Part shown: in pieces, positions 1 through 6,402 of the stretch | Layout: each line of letters starts with the position of its first letter | Position numbering within the stretch: the stretch's first letter is position 1 | Source of the DNA: DASQUP01 sp035641235 | GTDB taxonomy: Bacteria > Actinomycetota > CADDZG01 > WHSQ01 | Direction: 5' to 3' | DNA length: 60,478 nt | NCBI GenBank assembly: GCA_035641235.1 | Contig: DASQUP010000223.1 | Location: 1-60,478 of the forward strand | The notes under the pieces: model-generated | The model's database searches: none | The model's input: the letters and a program-made list of their open reading frames with translations, nothing else | Told to the model about the DNA's origin: nothing | Translations under genes and position numbers: made by a program

Positions 1-49
1 CGGCGGCTGCGGCCTCGGCCTGCTCACGCTCCGTGTAAGTGCCGCTCAT
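1..49 (-). CDS. nusG: NusG transcription antitermination factor, N-terminal fragment
   Basis: Only the first 16 codons are present (reading MSGTYTEREQAEAAAA); the gene runs off the left edge of the window. The ATG overlaps the secE stop in an ATGA arrangement. The identification rests mainly on the near-universal secE-nusG gene order; an acidic, alanine-rich N-terminal extension is usual for actinobacterial NusG. NusG binds RNA polymerase and modulates pausing, termination and coupling to ribosomes. No domain of the protein can be inspected here. Confidence 0.75.
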   Translation of the reverse strand, partial: MSGTYTEREQAEAAAA

Positions 50-336
50 ACATCAACTCCAAACAACGCAAGGATCGACTTCGCAAATACAAAGTCCATA
101 CCGAAGATGATCGCTGCGATGATGATCGTGCTGACGAGCACTACGATCGAGTACGCGACCGTCTCTTGGCGCGAGGGCCACGCCACCTTCTTCAGCTCGG
201 CGATCACCTCGCGAATGAACTGAACCGGCCTGGTGCGCTCCTTCTTTGCCGGCGCCTGAGACTTGACCGGGGGACGAGGCGCGGCCGCCCGCTGAGCCTG
301 CTGCCGCTTCGTCATGCGTCTTTGTTGCCTGTTCAC
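46..336 (-). CDS. secE: SecE preprotein translocase subunit
   Basis: SecE is the small essential membrane subunit of the SecYEG translocon. The 96-residue product has a basic, proline-rich cytoplasmic N-terminus, the conserved amphipathic segment FIREVIAELKKVAWPSRQE, and one transmembrane helix close to the C-terminus. This is the single-helix SecE form of Actinobacteria and Firmicutes rather than the three-helix enterobacterial one. I chose the GTG start at 336 because GGGAGGA precedes it by a few bases; the frame stays open to 435 without family-like sequence. It overlaps nusG by 4 bp, and a tRNA-Trp gene lies upstream, which is common for this locus. Confidence 0.93.
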   Translation of the reverse strand: MNRQQRRMTKRQQAQRAAAPRPPVKSQAPAKKERTRPVQFIREVIAELKKVAWPSRQETVAYSIVVLVSTIIIAAIIFGMDFVFAKSILALFGVDV

Positions 337-393
337 GGGTCCTCCCGGACGCGGTTCGTAAGGTCTTCGGTTGGGGGGAGAAAACGAATATCT

Positions 394-402
394 AGGGTAG
401 CA
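394..402 (-). promoter_or_regulatory. Extended -10 element upstream of secE
   Basis: On the minus strand the sequence TGCTACCCT (TGn followed by a TAnnnT hexamer) lies 58 bp upstream of the secE GTG. The same nine bases occur upstream of carD and ftsH, which supports a promoter. I see no convincing -35 hexamer 16-18 bp upstream. The transcription start would be near 387. Confidence 0.45.
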
Positions 403-487
403 CGTGGGCCGAACCACGCCCACCGGGCCTGGCATCAGCGAATTCTAGAACGGCGTCCCTTCGATCTGAACGCGAGAGCTCCGAAAG

Positions 488-561
488 CAGGGCGGGAGGG
501 ACTCGAACCCCCGACCACTGGTTTTGGAGACCAGCGCTCTACCAAACTGAGCTACCGCCCT
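488..561 (-). tRNA. tRNA-Trp (anticodon CCA)
   Basis: A complete cloverleaf can be folded. The acceptor stem is AGGGCGG with CCGCCCT, followed by G73. The D arm contains AGCTCAGTTTGGTAGAGC, the anticodon stem-loop is CTGGT-CTCCAAA-ACCAG with anticodon CCA, and the T arm contains TTCGAGT. The 3' CCA is not encoded. G73 fits bacterial tRNA-Trp. It lies upstream of secE in the same orientation. Confidence 0.97.
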
Positions 562-627
562 ATACGGCGACGCCAGTTTACCGGCGCCCCGCGGATGACT
601 ACCCGGCCATAGCAAGTTCTTTGGTCG

Positions 628-652
628 AAAAGTTGCGTCTGGCGCAACTTTT
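628..652 (-). terminator. Intrinsic terminator after the sigma/anti-sigma operon
   Basis: A perfect 10-bp inverted repeat (AAAAGTTGCG and CGCAACTTTT) around the 5-nt loop TCTGG lies 28 bp downstream of the anti-sigma stop codon. The stem ends in a short T run on either strand, so it may act in both directions. Confidence 0.7.
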
Positions 653-679
653 ATGCCAAAGACGCCCCGCAACGGCCGT

Positions 680-1027
680 TTAGGCGGCGGCGGTGCGGAC
701 CCGGGCTCGCCACAACGCTGCTCCGGCGGCTCCGGCCGCCGCCAGCGCCAGGCCCCCGATGTACGCCTTGCGGTGACGGGTCACATGGGTGCGCGCTACC
801 TCGAGCCGTGAGCCGCTAGTCGAGATCGCTTTCAGCGTCGCCACCAGTCCCGGCGGCACGGGCGCCGTCTCGTCCCTCATCGCACGAAGGCCGGCCAGAA
901 GCTCGTCGTACCGGGCGAGCTCCGCGCTGCAATTCGGGCACGACGAGATGTGATGGCGCACGGCCAGCGACGCGTTCCGATCGCGAGCGTAGGAGGGAAG
1001 GACCTCCTGGACTTCCTCGCACCTCAT
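680..1027 (-). CDS. Putative zinc-finger (zf-HC2) anti-sigma factor
   Basis: The 115-residue protein carries the anti-sigma zinc-finger signature H26-x3-C30-x2-C33, with a further cysteine at position 3. A probable membrane helix lies near residues 88-108 and a short basic tail follows. This layout fits a membrane-anchored anti-sigma factor that holds an ECF sigma factor inactive through its zinc-binding N-terminal domain. Its ATG overlaps the stop of the upstream ECF sigma gene by 4 bp (ATGA), so the two are translationally coupled and are very probably cognate. The inducing signal is unknown. A strong hairpin terminator follows the gene. Confidence 0.85.
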   Translation of the reverse strand: MRCEEVQEVLPSYARDRNASLAVRHHISSCPNCSAELARYDELLAGLRAMRDETAPVPPGLVATLKAISTSGSRLEVARTHVTRHRKAYIGGLALAAAGAAGAALWRARVRTAAA

Positions 1028-1638
1028 GACTCATCCCTTCCTTCCCCGCCCGGCGCGGCGGGCCACATCTTTTCCCTCAACCTCTTACGACCACGATGAA
1101 CGCGCACCTTCGCCGCCGTTTCGGAGATCTTCAACTGTCCCGCGATCTCCTCGATCGACAACCCATACACGTCCCGCAGCAAAACCGCCTCCCGGTACAT
1201 GGCCGGCAGCGCGGCGAGCGCCCGTTCGAGCACTCCGACCTCGACCCTTGCCCCCGCGGCGTCCTCAACGGACACCGAGGACGGAACCTGGGCGAGGACG
1301 TCCTCCTCGATCGTTGCCTCGTGCACCCTGCGACGGCTTCGGCCCCGCTGCTTCGAGATGGCGGCGTTCGTCGCCACCCGATACAGCCAGGTAGAAAACA
1401 TCGCATCGCCTCGGAAGCCCGACAGCCCCCGATACACCTTCAGGTAGGCGTCCTGCGTCGCCTCCGCGGCATCATCGGAGTTGCCGAGAATCCTCAGACA
1501 AAGCGTGTACACATCGCGGTGAGTGGCCTCGACGAGCTGGGCCCAGGCCTCCTCGTCTCCGCTCTTGCACCGCTCAATCAGTGCAAGATCGACCTGTTCC
1601 CTCGAGGTCTCCTCACCACTCCGGTTATGACGCCTCAC
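1024..1638 (-). CDS. ECF-family RNA polymerase sigma factor
   Basis: Region 2 is recognisable in the stretch with DAAEATQDAYLKVYRGL and FSTWLYRVATNAA, and region 4 in LPAMYREAVLLRDVYGLS plus the helix-turn-helix around IAGQLKISETAAKVRVHRGR. This is the two-domain architecture of RpoE-like ECF factors. The start is uncertain. The frame is open to 1782, but that would run into the response regulator gene; I favour the GTG at 1638, which gives 204 residues, although no good ribosome binding site precedes it. The stop overlaps the anti-sigma start, and the response regulator gene ends about 90 bp upstream in the same direction, suggesting one operon. Confidence 0.88.
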   Translation of the reverse strand: MRRHNRSGEETSREQVDLALIERCKSGDEEAWAQLVEATHRDVYTLCLRILGNSDDAAEATQDAYLKVYRGLSGFRGDAMFSTWLYRVATNAAISKQRGRSRRRVHEATIEEDVLAQVPSSVSVEDAAGARVEVGVLERALAALPAMYREAVLLRDVYGLSIEEIAGQLKISETAAKVRVHRGRKRLREKMWPAAPGGEGRDES

Positions 1639-1729
1639 GGCGAAGAAGGTTACCGGCGGGTGGGGAGGGGGGCTTTCATTCTGTCTGCTGAAACCCGCGG
1701 CCAGCGCGGATCTGAGCAGACGGAACGAC

Positions 1730-2182
1730 TCAGCCGTCGTTGAAAATCGACTCGAGCTGGGACAAAAGGTAGGCGCGCTCACGTTCTTTTTCTCGGCGCG
1801 CCCTCAGCTCATCCTTCGAGAGCACCAGCAGCTCGGTGACTCTGCCGACCAGCTCATCGGGATCGAACGGCTTGGTTACGTGGGCGAATGCCCCCAACTG
1901 GTAGCTCTTCTGGAAGTCCTGTTCCGAGGAGCGGGCGGACAGAACCATGACTTTGATCGCGGAGAGCACTCCGTTGTCCCGGAGCTCCTCGATCACCGAG
2001 TAACCGTCGAGCCCGGGCATCATGATGTCGAGGATCAGCAGCTCCGGCGGATCCTCCAGGAGTTTGTCGACGGCAATATCGCCGTCCCAGAAGGCCGACA
2101 CCTCATGGCCCTCGTCAACGAGTAGCTGGGTAACGAGGTGCCTGATATCGGCATCGTCCTCGGCTACGACTATCCGTGCCAT
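1730..2182 (-). CDS. Single-domain response regulator (REC) with coiled-coil tail
   Basis: A receiver domain fills the first 120 residues: the acidic pair D9/D10, the phospho-acceptor D52 in LLILDIMMPG, and the conserved lysine in VTKPFDP. No DNA-binding output domain follows, only a charged, probably helical tail of about 25 residues. Such stand-alone receivers usually act by protein-protein contact. I chose the ATG at 2182 because GGGGAG precedes it at the right distance; the longer frame upstream has no family similarity. The gene heads the operon that continues into the ECF sigma and anti-sigma genes, so it may link a histidine kinase elsewhere to that sigma switch (inference). Confidence 0.88.
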   Translation of the reverse strand: MARIVVAEDDADIRHLVTQLLVDEGHEVSAFWDGDIAVDKLLEDPPELLILDIMMPGLDGYSVIEELRDNGVLSAIKVMVLSARSSEQDFQKSYQLGAFAHVTKPFDPDELVGRVTELLVLSKDELRARREKERERAYLLSQLESIFNDG

Positions 2183-2259
2183 TAACTCCCCGCAAATCGA
2201 GTCAAATCTTCTCATCGCGTCATCGGCGTGCCCGGACCCGATCTTGAGAGGCCCCGGGG

Positions 2260-2265
2260 TACCCT
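2260..2265 (+). promoter_or_regulatory. Possible -10 element for a leaderless DUF4395 transcript
   Basis: TACCCT ends 6 nt before the GTG start of the DUF4395 gene and no Shine-Dalgarno sequence separates them. This is the spacing seen for leaderless mRNAs in Actinobacteria. The same hexamer forms the -10 proposed for secE, carD and ftsH. No clear -35 is visible. Confidence 0.35.
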
Positions 2266-2271
2266 CGGGGG

Positions 2272-2691
2272 GTGATCGACTCCAATCTGCCCCGGTTTTC
2301 GCAGGGTCTCCAAGCCGCGGTGCTGGCGCTTGCCTTCCTCCTCGACTGGCGCGTTGTAGTCCCGATCCTGGGCGCGATCTTGCTTGCAGCCGTGACGGGG
2401 GGTCCGCGCTACAACTTGCTTGCGCAGCTTTATCGGGCTCTTCCCATCCCCAGGGGCGAGCCGGAGCCCGCCGCACCGCCACGGTTTGCCCAGGCGCTGG
2501 GAGTCACCTTCCTGGCGATCGGGACCGTGGGCCTCTTCGCGGCCGACCCGGAGACCACCGCCTGGTGGATCTTCGGCTGGGGACCGGCCCTCGTTGTGGC
2601 CGTGCTGGCCGGAGTGGCCGCGACAACCTCATTCTGACTGGGATGCGAGTTCTACCTGCTGGTCCAGCGGGTGCGAACCGGTCGAGCGTGA
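2272..2691 (+). CDS. DUF4395 membrane protein, candidate selenoprotein with in-frame TGA at codon 122
   Basis: Hydrophobic helices and the motif PPRFAQALGVTFL identify a DUF4395 protein, a small actinobacterial membrane family often found beside thioredoxin-like genes. As I recall the family, its C-terminus reads like FCLGCxxYLL. Here the conventional frame stops at a TGA (2635-2637) exactly where the first cysteine should be. Translation past it gives LGCEFYLLVQRVRTGRA and ends at a second TGA (2689-2691). With UGA read as selenocysteine the protein has 139 residues and a U122-x-x-C125 motif. A SECIS-like hairpin follows at 2650-2677. The start is GTG, possibly leaderless. Alternatives are a sequencing error or a nonsense mutation removing the last 17 codons. 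TGA is an ordinary stop elsewhere in the window, so general recoding is unlikely. Confidence 0.72.
2650..2677 (+). promoter_or_regulatory. SECIS-like stem-loop downstream of the in-frame TGA
   Basis: The upper stem pairs ACCTGCTG (2654-2661) with CAGCGGGT (2665-2672): eight consecutive pairs, one of them U-G, closing the loop GUC. A lower TTC/GAA pairing (2650-2652 with 2675-2677) adds three more around an unpaired U on the 5' side. The loop begins 24 nt after the TGA. The apical GGUC and the 5' unpaired U resemble the minimal SECIS of Escherichia coli fdhF as I know it. The hairpin lies within the extended reading frame, as bacterial SECIS elements do. Confidence 0.6.
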
Positions 2692-2704
2692 GGGCCGCGG
2701 GACC

Positions 2705-3118
2705 GTGACGGAAAGAGCCCTCGTACTTCTCGTGGCGTTCGCCGTAGGGGCTGCGCTCATTGGGGCCTATTCGCTGTACCGGCGGCGAGTGCGGCCGGGA
2801 CCGGATCGCCTCGACATCGACGACCTGGACCTCGAACTCATGGAGGGATGCTGCGCCTTCGTTGTGTTCACCACGCCGACCTGCAGGCCGTGCAAGGCCG
2901 TGCTCCGGACCATCGACGGAGTCCTGGGCAACGGAACGTCACCCGCCCCCACCGAAGTTCGAACGGTGGACGCCGCGGCGCGCCACGAGCTGGCGCTTCG
3001 CTACGAAATCCGAACCGTACCCACAACCTTCCTTATCACGGCGAGCGGTCATGTGATCGATCGGTGGCGGGATGTCCCCGATCCTCAGGCGCTGCAGTCA
3101 GCCCTCGATCGGCTATGA
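2705..3118 (+). CDS. Membrane-anchored thioredoxin-like protein
   Basis: The 137-residue product starts with a hydrophobic anchor (residues 5-25) and continues as a thioredoxin fold with the active-site motif TPTC60RPC63K and the cis-proline segment IRTVPTTFLI. It is probably tethered to the membrane with the fold on the outer face. The gene begins 13 bp after the second TGA of the DUF4395 gene, so the two are likely co-transcribed and may work as one redox pair. I chose the GTG at 2705 because GAGGG lies just upstream and the sequence before it is not thioredoxin-like. Its last 6 bp overlap the convergent MoaD-like gene. Confidence 0.85.
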   Translation: MTERALVLLVAFAVGAALIGAYSLYRRRVRPGPDRLDIDDLDLELMEGCCAFVVFTTPTCRPCKAVLRTIDGVLGNGTSPAPTEVRTVDAAARHELALRYEIRTVPTTFLITASGHVIDRWRDVPDPQALQSALDRL

Positions 3119-3391
3119 CCCTCCGGCGACGGCGGGAATGATCGACACCGACGAACCTTCGGGGACCGGCGTGGACATCCCGTCCTGGAACCGGACGTCC
3201 TCCTCGTTCACGTAGACGTTCACGAACCGGCGCAGCGTCCCACCATCGTCGAGCAGACGCTCCCTTAATCCCGGGTGCCTGGCCTCCAGGTCTTCGATGA
3301 GCTCGGCGACGGTGCCGCCGTTCGCTTCGGTCTCAGCCGCTCCATCGGTGAGCGTCCTCAGCTGCGTCGGGATCTTCACCTTCACACTCAA
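3113..3391 (-). CDS. MoaD/ThiS-family sulfur carrier protein (CysO-like)
   Basis: The protein has about 92 residues with a ubiquitin-like fold pattern, including TVAELIEDLEARHPGL and FVNVYVNEEDVR. The C-terminus VSIIPAVAGGS matches CysO-type carriers but has one serine after the usual terminal di-glycine, so processing might be needed before thiocarboxylate formation. The first codon is either TTG at 3391, overlapping the thrC stop as TTGA, or GTG at 3385. The overlap with thrC suggests coupled expression and perhaps a role in sulfur transfer to an amino-acid biosynthetic enzyme. A tungsten or molybdenum cofactor role cannot be excluded, but no moa genes are nearby. Confidence 0.85.
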   Translation of the reverse strand: MSVKVKIPTQLRTLTDGAAETEANGGTVAELIEDLEARHPGLRERLLDDGGTLRRFVNVYVNEEDVRFQDGMSTPVPEGSSVSIIPAVAGGS

Positions 3392-4620
3392 CTCCGGTCC
3401 TCCCCTAACTCTGCCGCGACTGATTCGATTGTCGCCTTGATGCGGTGGGTCGGCTCTACCGATCCCAGCGCGTCGATGGTCTTGGTTCCCGTGCCGGTGA
3501 TCAGGGCAACGGTTTCTTGATCCGGGGCAATGGCCCCGTCTCTCACCAGCTGCTCGAGGGTGGCGATCGTTACACCGCCGGCCGTCTCCGTAAACAGACC
3601 TTCCGTCCTGGCCAGCAGCCTCATCCCCTCCGCTACCGCAGCTTCCGGAACGGCCACGATGCGACCTCCCGTCGACTGCGCTTCCTTAATCGCGTAGTAG
3701 CCATCGGCCGGGTTACCGATCGCCAGAGATTTTGCAACGGTTGCAGGCTTGACCGGCCGAACATCCTCGTCGCCGCGTGCGAACGCGTGAGCGACGGGAG
3801 AACAGCCCTCAGCCTGGGCACCGTGCAAAGCCACGGACGGAGGATCATCCAGAAGTCCGACCGTATGAAGTTCCCTCAGCCCCTTCCCCAACTTGGTGTA
3901 CATGGAGCCCGACGCGATCGGTGCAACCACCGCATCCGGTGTACGCCAGCCGAGTTGCTCCACCACTTCAAAGGCCAGTGACTTTGATCCCTCCGCGTAG
4001 TACGGCCTGACGTTGACGTTGACGAATGCCCACGGGCGATCACCCGAGAGCTCCGCACACAGCCTGTTGACGTCGTCGTAGGAACCGTCAATAGCCACCA
4101 CGTCGCCGCCGTATACGAGCGTCGCCGCCACCTTGGCCGATTCCAGATCGTGGGGAATGAAAACGACACTCCGCATCCCGGCGGCGGCTGCATGGGCAGC
4201 AACCGCATTGGCCAGGTTCCCGGTGGAGGCGCATGCGGCGACCTCGTACCCGAAGGATCTCGCTACGGACAGGGCAACGGACACGACACGATCCTTGAAC
4301 GAATGGGTCGGATTCGCCGCATCGTTTTTGATCCACAGCTTGCGGAGTCCCAGTTCCGCGGCCAGTCGAGGAGCGGGGCGCATTCGAGTCAGGCCGGCGC
4401 CGATATCAACTCGACCCTCCTCGGGGGCCGGGAGAAGCGGAGCGTAGCGCCACATCGTGGGCGGACCTGAGGCGATCGACTCGCGCGAGATCGCCGCCCG
4501 AATGCCCTCGTAGTCGTACGCGGCTTCGAGGGGCCCGAAACAGAACTCACAGACGTGTTGAGGTGCGACGGGGTACTCCCGCCCGCACTCCCGGCAACGC
4601 AGTGCTTTGACGTACTTCAT
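3388..4620 (-). CDS. thrC: Threonine synthase
   Basis: This fold-type II PLP enzyme converts O-phosphohomoserine to threonine. The 410-residue protein begins with a zinc-ribbon-like segment (CRECGREY ... CEFCFGPL), then the PLP lysine in THSFKDR, the ASTGN loop that binds the substrate, and a C-terminal domain with ITGTGTK. The ATG at 4620 is preceded by GGAGG at 5 nt, better than the open frame up to 4656. The 3' end overlaps the MoaD-like gene. Fold-type II PLP enzymes also include cysteine synthases that take sulfur from CysO-like carriers, so the pairing raises the possibility of a sulfur-related side role (inference). Confidence 0.88.
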   Translation of the reverse strand: MKYVKALRCRECGREYPVAPQHVCEFCFGPLEAAYDYEGIRAAISRESIASGPPTMWRYAPLLPAPEEGRVDIGAGLTRMRPAPRLAAELGLRKLWIKNDAANPTHSFKDRVVSVALSVARSFGYEVAACASTGNLANAVAAHAAAAGMRSVVFIPHDLESAKVAATLVYGGDVVAIDGSYDDVNRLCAELSGDRPWAFVNVNVRPYYAEGSKSLAFEVVEQLGWRTPDAVVAPIASGSMYTKLGKGLRELHTVGLLDDPPSVALHGAQAEGCSPVAHAFARGDEDVRPVKPATVAKSLAIGNPADGYYAIKEAQSTGGRIVAVPEAAVAEGMRLLARTEGLFTETAGGVTIATLEQLVRDGAIAPDQETVALITGTGTKTIDALGSVEPTHRIKATIESVAAELGEDRS

Positions 4621-4742
4621 CGTGGCCTCCGGCAATCGGGCCTCTTTGGATAGCACACCCTCACGCGTCTGTGAGCCGCGCGTGACACTCGGATGGCGGC
4701 CGCTCCACTACCCTCTAGCTACTCCGGACGACGGGGAGCGCC

Positions 4743-5738
4743 CTAGTCGACGAACCAGGACTTCGCCGTCGGGGCGGTCTTGAGGAAGTCCAGAAGCATC
4801 TCGGCGACCTTCTGCTTCCCCGATTCGCTCGGGTGTGTGCCGTCATCGGCCAGGTCGTCGCACTCCCAGATGAGACCATCCGACCGCTCTTCCATGCCGT
4901 CGGCCCAGAGATACGGGCCCCACGCCAGCCACGGCCTGGTCCCGGGCGCCTTTCTGATCTGATCCCGAATGAGCCACTTGACGGCGAAGCCGCTCTGGTA
5001 TGCGTACGGCTCGGGGTTCAGTTTCCGGGTGGCATACCCGGCGTAGATGCGGCTCGACACGTAGATGATTCGGAGCTGCTTGAACTTCTTTCGAAGAATG
5101 TCCACGATTTCGCTCAACGCTCCCTGCAGGCGTTCGGCGTCGTCGGGGAAATCCTCGTCGGGACGGGCAATAGCCTCCTTGAGCCAGATGACCTGGACCT
5201 TCTTGAGACTCCCGGCCTTGCCACGCACGATGTTTTCTACTCGCGTCCAGTACCTGGCGTTGGGATCGCGGATCGTCTCGGCCTCCTGGCCACCCTTGGC
5301 TCCGTTGATGATCATGACGGAGTCATCCACCGACCCATCCTTCGCTGCGAGATCCTCGAACACTTCGAACTCGCCCTTGGTGTTGGACATACCGATCGAC
5401 AGGAGCACGATTTTTCCCTTTGGAGCGGGCTGTCCGTCGTCATTGCGAGGACGGATTGCCCTCGCCTTCTTCATTCCGATAGCCCGGTACTTCTTCGGAG
5501 GCTTGTTGCCACCGGGATAAAGACCGCCCTTGTATCCCTCGTATTCGCCACCCTTGAGATCCGACAACGGGGTGAAACCGACAGAGGTTCTCGAACAGTC
5601 CTTAGGACCGACCGCCTTCTGGGGCGCCGCCGGTGCCGCGGAAGGCTCCAAAGCCCTGCTCGACTGCACACCCATGTCGATGCCGGCTGCCGAGATGAGA
5701 AAGGCTGCGGCTCCTGCTGCGATTCGACGTCCGCCCAT
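4743..5738 (-). CDS. Secreted SGNH/GDSL-like hydrolase
   Basis: An N-terminal signal peptide (MGGRRIAAGAAAFLIS, then a small-residue region) suggests export. SGNH blocks are recognisable: the nucleophile serine in LLSIGMSNTKGE, glycine and asparagine blocks around INGAKGGQ, and the D-x-x-H pair in DDGTHPSESG. The substrate is unknown; relatives act on acylated sugars or lipids. I chose the ATG at 5738 because it begins at the signal peptide; the frame extends upstream to 5825 without export-like sequence. No ribosome binding site is evident. It sits alone between thrC and a DinB-like gene, all on the minus strand. Confidence 0.65.
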   Translation of the reverse strand: MGGRRIAAGAAAFLISAAGIDMGVQSSRALEPSAAPAAPQKAVGPKDCSRTSVGFTPLSDLKGGEYEGYKGGLYPGGNKPPKKYRAIGMKKARAIRPRNDDGQPAPKGKIVLLSIGMSNTKGEFEVFEDLAAKDGSVDDSVMIINGAKGGQEAETIRDPNARYWTRVENIVRGKAGSLKKVQVIWLKEAIARPDEDFPDDAERLQGALSEIVDILRKKFKQLRIIYVSSRIYAGYATRKLNPEPYAYQSGFAVKWLIRDQIRKAPGTRPWLAWGPYLWADGMEERSDGLIWECDDLADDGTHPSESGKQKVAEMLLDFLKTAPTAKSWFVD

Positions 5739-5830
5739 AGGGTGATGGATAGCCGCGGCAGCAAAGCAAGTTACCTTAAAACCCCAAAATTCTGGTGTAG
5801 GGCGTCGCTGTTTGGACCGCACCACTCCGA

Positions 5831-6340
5831 CTAAGTCGAGTAGCCGGTACCCGTCGCTCCATCGATCTGCTCGCGCAGGATGTCGGCGTGCCCGGCATGG
5901 CGCGCCGTTTCTTCGATCATGTGGACGACGACCCAGCGGACGTTGTAGTCGGCGCTACGCGCCTCTCCTTTGATCTGATCGTCGAGAGCCACCTCTTTGA
6001 GAATCTCTCGTGACCTGGCGCACTGTTGTCGGTAGAGGTCGAATACGTCATCCACGCTCATATCGGGCGGGACGCGGAAATCGACATCGGGATCGTCCTC
6101 GTCAAATGGGTAGTCGACCGCCAGGCCCGCGATCGCTTCATCGAACCAGCCACGCTCCACGTAGACGAGATGATGGATCATCCCGAGCAGCGATGTTCCG
6201 GATGGCACCATGGCCCGCCGCAGCTGGTCCTCGGAAAGGCCGCTACAGATCTCGAGCATCGTCGACCTGTAGTGATCGAGGAATCCCGCAAGGACCTCCT
6301 TCTCGCCGCCGGCAACCGGCGCTCCGTATCGCATCTGCAC
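5831..6340 (-). CDS. DinB-superfamily (DUF664-like) protein
   Basis: About 169 residues predicted to form a four-helix bundle with the metal-ligand histidines of the DinB/DUF664 families: one in MIHHLVYVERGW and the last two in the C-terminal helix HMIEETARHAGHADILREQIDG. Family members include mycothiol- and bacillithiol-dependent transferases and many uncharacterised proteins; the substrate cannot be told here. The start could be this ATG or the one two codons later. The divergent gpgS gene begins 62 bp away. Confidence 0.85.
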   Translation of the reverse strand: MQMRYGAPVAGGEKEVLAGFLDHYRSTMLEICSGLSEDQLRRAMVPSGTSLLGMIHHLVYVERGWFDEAIAGLAVDYPFDEDDPDVDFRVPPDMSVDDVFDLYRQQCARSREILKEVALDDQIKGEARSADYNVRWVVVHMIEETARHAGHADILREQIDGATGTGYST

Positions 6341-6389
6341 GTCGGCACACTACGAAGGTTGAGTTAACGCATAAACCTCCGCGCCGGGC

Positions 6390-6395
6390 TAACCT
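6390..6395 (+). promoter_or_regulatory. Possible -10 element for a leaderless gpgS transcript
   Basis: TAACCT ends 7 nt before the GTG start of gpgS and no purine-rich ribosome binding site lies between them, which fits a leaderless transcript. The -35 region is not recognisable. Confidence 0.35.
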
Positions 6396-6402
6396 CCAAC
6401 GC

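Noticed and set aside
445..672. 75-codon minus-strand frame over the tRNA-Trp gene
   Set aside because: It crosses a complete tRNA and has no protein similarity.
2272..2637. Reading the DUF4395 gene as a simple 121-residue protein ending at the first TGA
   Set aside because: Family-like sequence LGCEFYLL continues in frame immediately after the TGA, so the first stop is unlikely to be the true end unless mutated.
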